In this document: positions 14,164 to 28,989 of the stretch, in pieces | How the letters are laid out: each line of letters opens with the position of its first letter | Numbering within the stretch: the stretch's first letter is position 1 | From: Channa striata | Lineage: Eukaryota; Chordata; Actinopteri; Anabantiformes; Channidae | Reading direction: 5' to 3' | DNA length: 64,000 nt | NCBI GenBank assembly: GCA_033026295.1 | Contig: JAUPFM010000107.1 | Coordinates: 44,894-108,893 of the forward strand | Program-made: the position numbers and the translations under genes | The notes under the pieces: generated by a model | What the model was told of the DNA's origin: nothing | The model's database searches: none | Seen by the model: the letters and a program-made list of their open reading frames with translations, nothing else

Positions 14164-17100
14164 CATAATCGCCTTTTCTCAGCGAGAAATGCTGTTTTGA
14201 AGCCTAGCTTGTATTGAACAATTTCTGCACCAAACTCAAATAAAACTGTGTCTGCCTTCTTATTTAGCCTAAATCCACTCAGGAGAGACTGAAAATAAGC
14301 TTGTGGGATGTTTCCTTAAAAGACAGTAAATGCATGTAAATCAAGCATCCTTTTATGCTCATAATCGCCTTTTCTCAGCGAGAAATGCTGTTTTGAAGCA
14401 AAAGCTTGTATTGAACAATTTCTGCACCAAAGTCAAATAAAACTGTGTCTGCCTTCTTATTTAGCCTAAATCCAGTCAGCAGAACATAAAAACAAGCTTC
14501 TGGGATGTTTCCTTAAAATTCAGTAAATGCATGTAATTCAAGCATCCTTTTATGCTCTAATCGCCTTTTCTCAGCGAGAAAATGATGTTTTGAAGCAGAG
14601 CTTGTATTGAACAATTTCTGCACCAAACTCAAATAAAACTGTGTCTGCCTTCTTATTTAGCCTAAATCCACTCAGGAGAGACTGAAAATAAGCTTGTGGG
14701 ATGTTTCCTTAAAAGACAGTAAATGCATGTAATTCAAGCATCCTTTTATGCTCGTAATCGCCTTTTCTCAGCGAGAAATGCTGTTTTGAAGCCAAGCTTG
14801 TATTGAACAATTTCTGCACCAAAGTCAAATAAAACTGTGTCTGCCTTCTTATTTAGCCTAAATCCACTCAGGAGAGACTGAAAATAAGCTTGTGGGATGT
14901 TTCCTTAAAAGACAGTAAATGCATGTAAATCAAGCATCTTTTATGCTCGCAATCGCCTTTTCTCAGCGAGAAATGCTGTTTTGAAGCAAAAGCTTGTATT
15001 GAACAATTTCTGCACCAAACTCAAATAAAACTGTGTCTGCCTTCTTATTTAGCCTAAATCCAGTCAGCAGAACATAAAAATAAGTTTGTGGATGTTTCCT
15101 TAAAAGACAGTAAATGCATGTAATTCAAGCATCCTCTTATGCTCTAATCGCCTTTTCTCAGCGAGAAATGCTGTTTTGAAGCAGAGCTTGTATTGAACAA
15201 TTTCTGCACCAAAGTCAAATAAAACTGTGTCTGCCTTCTTATTTAGCCTAAATCCAGTCAGCAGAACATAAAAACAAGCTTCTGGGATGTTTCCTTAAAA
15301 GACAGTAAATGCATGTAATTCAAGCATCCTTTTATGCTCGTAATCGCCTTTTCTCAGCGAGAAAATGCTGTTTTGAAGCCAAGCTTGTATTGAACAATTT
15401 CTGCACCAAATTCAAATAAAACTGTGTCTGCCTTCTTATTTAGCCTAAATCCAGTCAGCAGAACATAAAAATAAGTTTGTGGGATGTTTCCTTAAAAGAC
15501 AGTAAATGCATGTAATTCAAGCATCCTCTTATGCTCAATCGCCTTTTCTCAGCGAGAAATGCTGTTTTGAAGCAGAGCTTGTATTGAACAATTTCTGCAC
15601 CAAAGTCAAATAAAACTGTGTCTGCCTTCTTATTTAGCCTAAATCCAGTCAGCAGAACATAAAAACAAGCTTCTGGGATGTTTCCTTAAAATTCAGTAAA
15701 TATATGTAATTCAAGCATCCTTTTATGCTCGCAATCGCCTTTTCTCAGCGAGAAATGCTGTTTTGAAGCCAAGCTTGTATTGAACAATTTCTGCACCAAA
15801 GTCAAATAAAACTGTGTCTGCCTTCTTATTTAGCCTAAATCCAGTCAGCAGAACATAAAAACAAGCTTGTGGGATGTTTCCTTAAAAGACAGTAAATGCA
15901 TGTAAATCAAGCATCTTTTATGCTCGTAATCGCCTTTTCTCAGCGAGAAATGCTGTTTTGAAGCAAAAGCTTGTATTGAACAATTTCTGCACCAAAGTCA
16001 AATAAAACTGTGTCTGCCTTCTTATTTAGCCTAAATCCAGTCAGCAGAACATAAAAATATGCTTGTGGGATGTTTCCTTAAAAGACAGTAAATGCATGTA
16101 ATTCAAGCATCCTTTTATGCTTAATCGCCTTTTCTCAGCGAGAAAATGCTTTTTGAAGCCAAGCTTGTATTGAACAATTTCTGCACCAAACTCAAATAAA
16201 ACTGTGTCTGCCTTCTTATTTAGCCTAAATCCAGTCAGCAGAACATAAAAATAAGTTTGTGGGATGTTTCCTTAAAAGACAGTAAATGCATGTAATTCAA
16301 GCATCCTCTTATGCTCATAATCGCCTTTTCTCAGCGAGAAATGCTGTTTTGAAGCAGAGCTTGTATTGAACAATTTCTGCACCAAAGTCAAATAAAACTG
16401 TGTCTGCCTTCTTATTTAGCCTAAATCCAGTCAGCAGAACATAAAAACAAGCTTCTGGGATGTTTCCTTAAAATTCAGTAAATATATGTAATTCAAGCAT
16501 CCTTTTATGCTCGTAATCGCCTTTTCTCAGCGAGAAATGCTGTTTTGAAGCCTAGCTTGTATTGAACAATTTCTGCACCAAACTCAAATAAAACTGTGTC
16601 TGCCTTCTTATTTAGCCTAAATCCACTCAGGAGAGACTGAAAATAAGCTTGTGGGATGTTTCCTTAAAAGACAGTAAATGCATGTAAATCAAGCATCCTT
16701 TTATGCTCATAATCGCCTTTTCTCAGCGAGAAATGCTGTTTTGAAGCAAAAGCTTGTATTGAACAATTTCTGCACCAAAGTCAAATAAAACTGTGTCTGC
16801 CTTCTTATTTAGCCTAAATCCAGTCAGCAGAACATAAAAACAAGCTTCTGGGATGTTTCCTTAAAATTCAGTAAATGCATGTAATTCAAGCATCCTTTTA
16901 TGCTCAGTAATCGCCTTTTCTCAGCGAGAAAATGATGTTTTGAAGCAGAGCTTGTATTGAACAATTTCTGCACCAAACTCAAATAAAACTGTGTCTGCCT
17001 TCTTATTTAGCCTAAATCCACTCAGGAGAGACTGAAAATAAGCTTGTGGGATGTTTCCTTAAAAGACAGTAAATGCATGTAATTCAAGCATCCTTTTATG

Positions 17101-20100
17101 CTACTTAATCGCCTTTTCTCAGCGAGAAATGCTGTTTTGAAGCCAAGCTTGTATTGAACAATTTCTGCACCAAAGTCAAATAAAACTGTGTCTGCCTTCT
17201 TATTTAGCCTAAATCCAGTCAGCAGAACATAAAAACAAGCTTGTGGGATGTTTCCTTAAAAGACAGTAAATGCATGTAAATCAAGCATCTTTTATGCTCT
17301 TAATCGCCTTTTCTCAGCGAGAAATGCTGTTTTGAAGCAAAAGCTTGTATTGAACAATTTCTGCACCAAAGTCAAATAAAACTGTGTCTGCCTTCTTATT
17401 TAGCCTAAATCCAGTCAGCAGAACATAAAAATATGCTTGTGGATGTTTCCTTAAAAGACAGTAAATGCATGTAATTCAAGCATCCTTTTATGCTCGCAAT
17501 CGCCTTTTCTCAGCGAGAAAATGCTGTTTTGAAGCCAAGCTTGTATTGAACAATTTCTGCACCAAACTCAAATAAAACTGTGTCTGCCTTCTTATTTAGC
17601 CTAAATCCAGTCAGCAGAACATAAAAATAAGCTTGTGGGATGTTTCCTTAAAAGACAGTAAATGCATGTAATTCAAGCATCCTTTTATGCTCGCAATCGC
17701 CTTTTCTCAGAGAGAAAATGCTGTTTTGAAGCCAAGCTTGTATTGAACAATTTCTGCACCAAATTCAAATAAAACTGTGTCTGCCTTCTTATTTAGCCTA
17801 AATCCAGTCAGCAGAACATAAAAATAAATTTGTGGGATGTTTCCTTAAAAGACAGTAAATGCATGTAAATCAAGCATCTTTTTATGCTCGCAATCGCCTT
17901 TTCTCAGCGAGAAATGCTGTTTTGAAGCAAAAGCTTGTATTGAACAATTTCTGCACCAAACTCAAATAAAACTGTGTCTGCCTTCTTATTCAGCCTAAAT
18001 CCAGTCAGCAGAACATAAAAATAAGTTTGTGGGATGTTTCCTTAAAAGACAGTAAATGCATGTAATTCAAGCATCCTCTTATGCTCGCAATCGCCTTTTC
18101 TCAGCGAGAAATGCTGTTTTGAAGCAAAAGCTTGTATTGAACAATTTCTGCACCAAAGTCAAATAAAACTGTGTCTGCCTTCTTATTTAGCCTAAATCCA
18201 GTCAGCAGAACATAAAAACAAGCTTCTGGGATGTTTCCTTAAAATTCAGTAAATGCATGTAATTCAAGCATCCTTTTATGCTCTTAATCGCCTTTTCTCA
18301 GCGAGAAAATGATGTTTTGAAGCAGAGCTTGTATTGAACAATTTCTGCACCAAACTCAAATAAAACTGTGTCTGCCTTCTTATTTAGCCTAAATCCACTC
18401 AGGAGAGACTGAAAATAAGCTTGTGGGATGTTTCCTTAAAAGACAGTAAATGCATGTAAATCAAGCATCCTCTTATGCTCGCAATCGCCTTTTCTCAGCG
18501 AGAAATGCTGTTTTGAAGCAGAGCTTGTATTGAACAATTTCTGCACCAAAGTCAAATAAAACTGTGTCTGCCTTCTTATTTAGCCTAAATCCAGTCAGCA
18601 GAACATAAAAACAAGCTTCTGGGATGTTTCCTTAAAATTCAGTAAATATATGTAATTCAAGCATCCTTTTATGCTCGCAATCGCCTTTTCTCAGCGAGAA
18701 ATGCTGTTTTGAAGCCAAGCTTGTATTGAACAATTTCTGCACCAAAGTCAAATAAAACTGTGTCTGCCTTCTTATTTAGCCTAAATCCAGTCAGCAGAAC
18801 ATAAAAACAAGCTTGTGGGATGTTTCCTTAAAAGACAGTAAATGCATGTAAATCAAGCATCTTTTTATGCTCGCAATCGCCTTTTCTCAGCGAGAAATGC
18901 TGTTTTGAAGCAAAAGCTTGTATTGAACAATTTCTGCACCAAAGTCAAATAAAACTGTGTCTGCCTTCTTATTTAGCCTAAATCCAGTCAGCAGAACATA
19001 AAAATATGCTTGTGGGATGTTTCCTTAAAAGACAGTAAATGCATGTAATTCAAGCATCCTTTTATGCTCATGAATCGCCTTTTCTCAGCGAGAAAATGCT
19101 GTTTTGAAGCCAAGCTTGTATTGAACAATTTCTGCACCAAACTCAAATAAAACTGTGTCTGCCTTCTTATTTAGCCTAAATCCAGTCAGCAGAACATAAA
19201 AATAAGTTTGTGGGATGTTTCCTTAAAAGACAGTAAATGCATGTAATTCAAGCATCCTCTTATGCTCATAATCGCCTTTTCTCAGCGAGAAATGCTGTTT
19301 TGAAGCAGAGCTTGTATTGAACAATTTCTGCACCAAAGTCAAATAAAACTGTGTCTGCCTTCTTATTTAGCCTAAATCTAGTCAGCAGAACATAAAAACA
19401 AGCTTCTGGGATGTTTCCTTAAAATTCAGTAAATATATGTAATTCAAGCATCCTTTTATGCTCGTAATCGCCTTTTCTCAGCGAGAAATGCTGTTTTGAA
19501 GCCTAGCTTGTATTGAACAATTTCTGCACCAAACTCAAATAAAACTGTGTCTGCCTTCTTATTTAGCCTAAATCCACTCAGGAGAGACTGAAAATAAGCT
19601 TGTGGGATGTTTCCTTAAAAGACAGTAAATGCATGTAAATCAAGCATCCTTTTATGCTCAATCGCCTTTTCTCAGCGAGAAATGCTGTTTTGAAGCAAAA
19701 GCTTGTATTGAACAATTTCTGCACCAAAGTCAAATAAAACTGTGTCTGCCTTCTTATTTAGCCTAAATCCAGTCAGCAGAACATAAAAACAAGCTTCTGG
19801 GATGTTTCCTTAAAATTCAGTAAATGCATGTAATTCAAGCATCCTTTTATGCTCGTAATCGCCTTTTCTCAGCGAGAAAATGATGTTTTGAAGCAGAGCT
19901 TGTATTGAACAATTTCTGCACCAAACTCAAATAAAACTGTGTCTGCCTTCTTATTTAGCCTAAATCCACTCAGGAGAGACTGAAAATAAGCTTGTGGGAT
20001 GTTTCCTTAAAAGACAGTAAATGCATGTAATTCAAGCATCCTTTTATGCTCGCAATCGCCTTTTCTCAGCGAGAAATGCTGTTTTGAAGCCAAGCTTGTA

Positions 20101-23100
20101 TTGAACAATTTCTGCACCAAAGTCAAATAAAACTGTGTCTGCCTTCTTATTTAGCCTAAATCCAGTCAGCAGAACATAAAAACAAGCTTGTGGGATGTTT
20201 CCTTAAAAGACAGTAAATGCATGTAAATCAAGCATCTTTTTATGCTCGCAATCGCCTTTTCTCAGCGAGAAATGCTGTTTTGAAGCAAAAGCTTGTATTG
20301 AACAATTTCTGCACCAAAGTCAAATAAAACTGTGTCTGCCTTCTTATTTAGCCTAAATCCAGTCAGCAGAACATAAAAATATGCTTGTGGATGTTTCCTT
20401 AAAAGACAGTAAATGCATGTAATTCAAGCATCCTTTTATGCTCGCAGAATCGCCTTTTCTCAGCGAGAAAATGCTGTTTTGAAGCCAAGCTTGTATTGAA
20501 CAATTTCTGCACCAAAGTCAAATAAAACTGTGTCTGCCTTCTTATTTAGCCTAAATCCAGTCAGCAGAACATAAAAACAAGCTTGTGGGATGTTTCCTTA
20601 AAAGACAGTAAATGCATGTAAATCAAGCATCTTTTATGCTCGTAATCGCCTTTTCTCAGCGAGAAATGCTGTTTTGAAGCAAAAGCTTGTATTGAACAAT
20701 TTCTGCACCAAAGTCAAATAAAACTGTGTCTGCCTTCTTATTTAGCCTAAATCCACTCAGGAGAGACTGAAAATAAGCTTGTGGATGTTTCCTTAAAAGA
20801 CAGTAAATGCATGTAAATCAAGCATCTTTTATGCTCGCAATCGCCTTTTCTCAGCGAGAAATGCTGTTTTGAAGCAAAAGCTTGTATTGAACAATTTCTG
20901 CACCAAACTCAAATAAAACTGTGTCTGCCTTCTTATTTAGCCTAAATCCAGTCAGCAGAACATAAAAATAAGTTTGTGGGATGTTTCCTTAAAAGACAGT
21001 AAATGCATGTAATTCAAGCATCCTCTTATGCTCGCAATCGCCTTTTCTCAGCGAGAAATGCTGTTTTGAAGCAGAGCTTGTATTGAACAATTTCTGCACC
21101 AAAGTCAAATAAAACTGTGTCTGCCTTCTTATTTAGCCTAAATCCAGTCAGCAGAACATAAAAACAAGCTTCTGGGATGTTTCCTTAAAAGACAGTAAAT
21201 GCATGTAATTCAAGCATCCTTTTATGCTCGCAATCGCCTTTTCTCAGCGAGAAAATGCTGTTTTGAAGCCAAGCTTGTATTGAACAATTTCTGCACCAAA
21301 TTCAAATAAAACTGTGTCTGCCTTCTTATTTAGCCTAAATCCAGTCAGCAGAACATAAAAATAAGTTTGTGGGATGTTTCCTTAAAAGACAGTAAATGCA
21401 TGTAATTCAAGCATCCTCTTATGCTCGTAATCGCCTTTTCTCAGCGAGAAATGCTGTTTTGAAGCAGAGCTTGTATTGAACAATTTCTGCACCAAAGTCA
21501 AATAAAACTGTGTCTGCCTTCTTATTTAGCCTAAATCCAGTCAGCAGAACATAAAAACAAGCTTCTGGGATGTTTCCTTAAAATTCAGTAAATATATGTA
21601 ATTCAAGCATCCTTTTATGCTCGTAATCGCCTTTTCTCAGCGAGAAATGCTGTTTTGAAGCCAAGCTTGTATTGAACAATTTCTGCACCAAAGTCAAATA
21701 AAACTGTGTCTGCCTTCTTATTTAGCCTAAATCCAGTCAGCAGAACATAAAAACAAGCTTGTGGGATGTTTCCTTAAAAGACAGTAAATGCATGTAAATC
21801 AAGCATCTTTTATGCTCTGAATCGCCTTTTCTCAGCGAGAAATGCTGTTTTGAAGCAAAAGCTTGTATTGAACAATTTCTGCACCAAAGTCAAATAAAAC
21901 TGTGTCTGCCTTCTTATTTAGCCTAAATCCAGTCAGCAGAACATAAAAATATGCTTGTGGGATGTTTCCTTAAAAGACAGTAAATGCATGTAATTCAAGC
22001 ATCCTTTTATGCTTTAATCGCCTTTTCTCAGCGAGAAAATGCTGTTTTGAAGCCAAGCTTGTATTGAACAATTTCTGCACCAAACTCAAATAAAACTGTG
22101 TCTGCCTTCTTATTTAGCCTAAATCCAGTCAGCAGAACATAAAAATAAGTTTGTGGGATGTTTCCTTAAAAGACAGTAAATGCATGTAATTCAAGCATCC
22201 TCTTATGCTGTAATCGCCTTTTCTCAGCGAGAAATGCTGTTTTGAAGCAGAGCTTGTATTGAACAATTTCTGCACCAAAGTCAAATAAAACTGTGTCTGC
22301 CTTCTTATTTAGCCTAAATCCAGTCAGCAGAACATAAAAACAAGCTTCTGGGATGTTTCCTTAAAATTCAGTAAATATATGTAATTCAAGCATCCTTTTA
22401 TGCTCGTAATCGCTTTTCTCAGCGAGAAATGCTGTTTTGAAGCCTAGCTTGTATTGAACAATTTCTGCACCAAACTCAAATAAAACTGTGTCTGCCTTCT
22501 TATTTAGCCTAAATCCACTCAGGAGAGACTGAAAATAAGCTTGTGGGATGTTTCCTTAAAAGACAGTAAATGCATGTAAATCAAGCATCCTTTTATGCTC
22601 GCAATCGCCTTTTCAGCGAGAAATGCTGTTTTGAAGCAAAAGCTTGTATTGAACAATTTCTGCACCAAAGTCAAATAAAACTGTGTCTGCCTTCTTATTT
22701 AGCCTAAATCCAGTCAGCAGAACATAAAAACAAGCTTCTGGGATGTTTCCTTAAAATTCAGTAAATGCATGTAATTCAAGCATCCTTTTATGCTCATAAT
22801 CGCCTTTTCTCAGCGAGAAAATGATGTTTTGAAGCAGAGCTTGTATTGAACAATTTCTGCACCAAACTCAAATAAAACTGTGTCTGCCTTCTTATTTAGC
22901 CTAAATCCACTCAGGAGAGACTGAAAATAAGCTTGTGGGATGTTTCCTTAAAAGACAGTAAATGCATGTAATTCAAGCATCCTTTTATGCTCGTAATCGC
23001 TTTTCTCAGAGAAATGCTGTTTTGAAGCCAAGCTTGTATTGAACAATTTCTGCACCAAAGTCAAATAAAACTGTGTCTGCCTTCTTATTTAGCCTAAATC

Positions 23101-26100
23101 CAGTCAGCAGAACATAAAAACAAGCTTGTGGGATGTTTCCTTAAAAGACAGTAAATGCATGTAAATCAAGCATCTTTTATGCTCTGTAATCGCCTTTTCT
23201 CAGCGAGAAAATGCTGTTTTGAAGCAAAAGCTTGTATTGAACAATTTCTGCACCAAAGTCAAATAAAACTGTGTCTGCCTTCTTATTTAGCCTAAATCCA
23301 GTCAGCAGAACATAAAAACAAGCTTCTGGGATGTTTCCTTAAAATTCAGTAAATATATGTAATTCAAGCATCCTTTTATGCTCATAATCGCCTTTTCTCA
23401 GCGAGAAAATGCTGTTTTGAAGCCAAGCTTGTATTGAACAATTTCTGCACCAAACTCAAATAAAACTGTGTCTGCCTTCTTATTTAGCCTAAATCCAGTC
23501 AGCAGAACATAAAAATAAGTTTGTGGGATGTTTCCTTAAAAGACAGTAAATGCATGTAATTCAAGCATCCTCTTATGCTCGCAATCGCCTTTTCTCAGCG
23601 AGAAATGCTGTTTTGAAGCAGAGCTTGTATTGAACAATTTCTGCACCAAAGTCAAATAAAACTGTGTCTGCCTTCTTATTTAGCCTAAATCCAGTCAGCA
23701 GAACATAAAAACAAGCTTCTGGGATGTTTCCTTAAAATTCAGTAAATATATGTAATTCAAGCATCCTTTTATGCTCGTAATCGCCTTTTCTCAGCGAGAA
23801 ATGCTGTTTTGAAGCCTAGCTTGTATTGAACAATTTCTGCACCAAAATCAAATAAAACTGTGTCTGCCTTCTTATTTAGCCTAAATCCACTCAGGAGAGA
23901 CTGAAAATAAGCTTGTGGGATGTTTCCTTAAAAGACAGTAAATGCATGTAATTCAAGCATCCTTTTATGCTCGTAATCGCCTTTTCTCAGCGAGAAATGC
24001 TGTTTTGAAGCAAAAGCTTGTATTGAACAATTTCTGCACCAAAGTCAAATAAAACTGTGTCTGCCTTCTTATTTAGCCTAAATCCAGTCAGCAGAACATA
24101 AAAACAAGCTTCTGGGATGTTTCCTTAAAATTCAGTAAATGCATGTAATTCAAGCATCCTTTTATGCTCGCAATCGCCTTTTCTCAGCGAGAAAATGATG
24201 TTTTGAAGCAGAGCTTGTATTGAACAATTTCTGCACCAAACTCAAATAAAACTGTGTCTGCCTTCTTATTTAGCCTAAATCCACTCAGGAGAGACTGAAA
24301 ATAAGCTTGTGGGATGTTTACTTAAAAGACAGTAAATGCATGTAATTCAAGCATCCTTTTATGCTCATAATCGCCTTTTCTCAGCGAGAAAATGCTGTTT
24401 TGAAGCCAAGCTTGTATTGAACAATTTCTGCACCAAATTCAAATAAAACTGTGTCTGCCTTCTTATTTAGCCTAAATCCAGTCAGCAGAACATAAAAACA
24501 AGCTTCTGGGATGTTTCCTTAAAATTCAGTAAATATATGTAATTCAAGCATCCTTTTATGCTCGCAATCGCCTTTTCTCAGCGAGAAATGCTGTTTTGAA
24601 GCCAAGCTTGTATTGAACAATTTCTGCACCAAAGTCAAATAAAACTGTGTCTGCCTTCTTATTTAGCCTAAATCCACTCAGGAGAGACTGAAAATAAGCT
24701 TGTGGGATGTTTCCTTAAAAGACAGTAAATGCATGTAAATCAAGCATCTTTTATGCTCTTAATCGCCTTTTCTCAGCGAGAAATGCTGTTTTGAAGCAAA
24801 AGCTTGTATTGAACAATTTCTGCACCAAAGTCAAATAAAACTGTGTCTGCCTTCTTATTTAGCCTAAATCTAGTCAGCAGAACATAAAAACAAGCTTCTG
24901 GGATGTTTCCTTAAAAGACAGTAAATGCATGTAATTCAAGCATCCTTTTATGCTCGCAATCGCCTTTTCTCAGCGAGAAAATGCTGTTTTGAAGCCAAGC
25001 TTGTATTGAACAATTTCTGCACCAAATTCAAATAAAACTGTGTCTGCCTTCTTATTTAGCCTAAATCCAGTCAGCAGAACATAAAAATAAGTTTGTGGGA
25101 TGTTTCCTTAAAAGACAGTAAATGCATGTAATTCAAGCATCCTCTTATGCTCGCAATCGCCTTTTCTCAGCGAGAAATGCTGTTTTGAAGCAGAGCTTGT
25201 ATTGAACAATTTCTGCACCAAAGTCAAATAAAACTGTGTCTGCCTTCTTATTTAGCCTAAATCCAGTCAGCAGAACATAAAAACAAGCTTCTGGGATGTT
25301 TCCTTAAAATTCAGTAAATATATGTAATTCAAGCATCCTTTTATGCTCGCAATCGCCTTTTCTCAGCGAGAAATGCTGTTTTGAAGCCAAGCTTGTATTG
25401 AACAATTTCTGCACCAAAGTCAAATAAAACTGTGTCTGCCTTCTTATTTAGCCTAAATCCAGTCAGCAGAACATAAAAACAAGCTTGTGGGATGTTTCCT
25501 TAAAAGACAGTAAATGCATGTAAATCAAGCATCTTTTTATGCTCATAATCGCCTTTTCTCAGCGAGAAATGCTGTTTTGAAGCAAAAGCTTGTATTGAAC
25601 AATTTCTGCACCAAAGTCAAATAAAACTGTGTCTGCCTTCTTATTTAGCCTAAATCCAGTCAGCAGAACATAAAAATATGCTTGTGGGATGTTTCCTTAA
25701 AAGACAGTAAATGCATGTAATTCAAGCATCCTTTTATGCTTTCATAATCGCCTTTTCTCAGCGAGAAAATGCTGTTTTGAAGCCAAGCTTGTATTGAACA
25801 ATTTCTGCACCAAACTCAAATAAAACTGTGTCTGCCTTCTTATTTAGCCTAAATCCAGTCAGCAGAACATAAAAATAAGTTTGTGGATGTTTCCTTAAAA
25901 GACAGTAAATGCATGTAATTCAAGCATCCTCTTATGCTCATAATCGCCTTTTCTCAGCGAGAAATGCTGTTTTGAAGCAGAGCTTGTATTGAACAATTTC
26001 TGCACCAAAGTCAAATAAAACTGTGTCTGCCTTCTTATTTAGACTAAATCCAGTCAGCAGAACATAAAAACAAGCTTCTGGGATGTTTCCTTAAAATTCA

Positions 26101-28989
26101 GTAAATATATGTAATTCAAGCATCCTTTTATGCTCGCAATCGCCTTTTCTCAGCGAGAAATGCTGTTTTGAAGCCTAGCTTGTATTGAACAATTTCTGCA
26201 CCAAAATCAAATAAAACTGTGTCTGCCTTCTTATTTAGCCTAAATCCACTCAGGAGAGACTGAAAATAAGCTTGTGGGATGTTTCCTTAAAAGACAGTAA
26301 ATGCATGTAATTCAAGCATCCTTTTATGCTCGCAATCGCCTTTTCTCAGCGAGAAATGCTGTTTTGAAGCAAAAGCTTGTATTGAACAATTTCTGCACCA
26401 AAGTCAAATAAAACTGTGTCTGCCTTCTTATTTAGCCTAAATCCAGTCAGCAGAACATAAAAACAAGCTTCTGGGATGTTTCCTTAAAATTCAGTAAATG
26501 CATGTAATTCAAGCATCCTTTTATGCTCGCAATCGCCTTTTCTCAGCGAGAAAATGATGTTTTGAAGCAGAGCTTGTATTGAACAATTTCTGCACCAAAC
26601 TCAAATAAAACTGTGTCTGCCTTCTTATTTAGCCTAAATCCACTCAGGAGAGACTGAAAATAAGCTTGTGGGATGTTTACTTAAAAGACAGTAAATGCAT
26701 GTAATTCAAGCATCCTTTTATGCTCGCAATCGCCTTTTCTCAGCGAGAAAATGCTGTTTTGAAGCCAAGCTTGTATTGAACAATTTCTGCACCAAATTCA
26801 AATAAAACTGTGTCTGCCTTCTTATTTAGCCTAAATCCAGTCAGCAGAAAATAAAAATAAGCTTGTGGGATGTTTCCTTAAAAGACAGTAAATGCATGTA
26901 ATTCAAGCATCCTTTTATGCTCGCAATCGCCTTTTCTCAGCGAGAAATGCTGTTTTGAAGCAAAAGCTTGTATTGAACAATTTCTGCACCAAAGTCAAAT
27001 AAAACTGTGTCTGCCTTCTTATTTAGCCTAAATCCAGTCAGCAGAACATAAAAACAAGCTTCTGGGATGTTTCCTTAAAATTCAGTAAATATATGTAATT
27101 CAAGCATCCTTTTATGCTCGCAATCGCCTTTTCTCAGCGAGAAATGCTGTTTTGAAGCCAAGCTTGTATTGAACAATTTCTGCACCAAAGTCAAATAAAA
27201 CTGTGTCTGCCTTCTTATTTAGCCTAAATCCAGTCAGCAGAACATAAAAACAAGCTTGTGGGATGTTTCCTTAAAAGACAGTAAATGCATGTAAATCAAG
27301 CATCTTTTATGCTCAATCGCCTTTTCTCAGCGAGAAATGCTGTTTTGAAGCAAAAGCTTGTATTGAACAATTTCTGCACCAAAGTCAAATAAAACTGTGT
27401 CTGCCTTCTTATTTAGCCTAAATCCAGTCAGCAGAACATAAAAATATGCTTGTGGGATGTTTCCTTAAAAGACAGTAAATGCATGTAATTCAAGCATCCT
27501 TTTATGCTCAATCGCCTTTTCTCAGCGAGAAAATGCTGTTTTGAAGCCAAGCTTGTATTGAACAATTTCTGCACCAAACTCAAATAAAACTGTGTCTGCC
27601 TTCTTATTTAGCCTAAATCCAGTCAGCAGAACATAAAAATAAGTTTGTGGGATGTTTCCTTAAAAGACAGTAAATGCATGTAATTCAAGCATCCTCTTAT
27701 GCTCTAATCGCCTTTTCTCAGCGAGAAATGCTGTTTTGAAGCAGAGCTTGTATTGAACAATTTCTGCACCAAAGTCAAATAAAACTGTGTCTGCCTTCTT
27801 ATTTAGACTAAATCCAGTCAGCAGAACATAAAAACAAGCTTCTGGGATGTTTCCTTAAAATTCAGTAAATATATGTAATTCAAGCATCCTTTTATGCTCG
27901 CAATCGCCTTTTCTCAGCGAGAAATGCTGTTTTGAAGCCTAGCTTGTATTGAACAATTTCTGCACCAAACTCAAATAAAACTGTGTCTGCCTTCTTATTT
28001 AGCCTAAATCCACTCAGGAGAGACTGAAAATAAGCTTGTGGGATGTTTCCTTAAAAGACAGTAAATGCATGTAAATCAAGCATCCTTTTATGCTCGCAAT
28101 CGCCTTTTCTCAGCGAGAAATGCTGTTTTGAAGCAAAAGCTTGTATTGAACAATTTCTGCACCAAAGTCAAATAAAACTGTGTCTGCCTTCTTATTTAGC
28201 CTAAATCCAGTCAGCAGAACATAAAAACAAGCTTCTGGGATGTTTCCTTAAAATTCAGTAAATGCATGTAATTCAAGCATCCTTTTATGCTCGTAATCGC
28301 CTTTTCTCAGCGAGAAAATGATGTTTTGAAGCAGAGCTTGTATTGAACAATTTCTGCACCAAACTCAAATAAAACTGTGTCTGCCTTCTTATTTAGCCTA
28401 AATCCACTCAGGAGAGACTGAAAATAAGCTTGTGGGATGTTTCCTTAAAAGACAGTAAATGCATGTAATTCAAGCATCCTTTTATGCTCGCAATCGCCTT
28501 TTCTCAGCGAGAAATGCTGTTTTGAAGCCAAGCTTGTATTGAACAATTTCTGCACCAAAGTCAAATAAAACTGTGTCTGCCTTCTTATTTAGCCTAAATC
28601 CAGTCAGCAGAACATAAAAACAAGCTTGTGGGATGTTTCCTTAAAAGACAGTAAATGCATGTAAATCAAGCATCTTTTATGCTCGCAATCGCCTTTTCTC
28701 AGCGAGAAATGCTGTTTTGAAGCAAAAGCTTGTATTGAACAATTTCTGCACCAAAGTCAAATAAAACTGTGTCTGCCTTCTTATTTAGCCTAAATCCAGT
28801 CAGCAGAACATAAAAATATGCTTGTGGATGTTTCCTTAAAAGACAGTAAATGCATGTAATTCAAGCATCCTTTTATGTCATAATCGCCTTTTCTCAGCGA
28901 GAAAATGCTGTTTTGAAGCCAAGCTTGTATTGAACAATTTCTGCACCAAACTCAAATAAAACTGTGTCTGCCTTCTTATTTAGCCTAAA

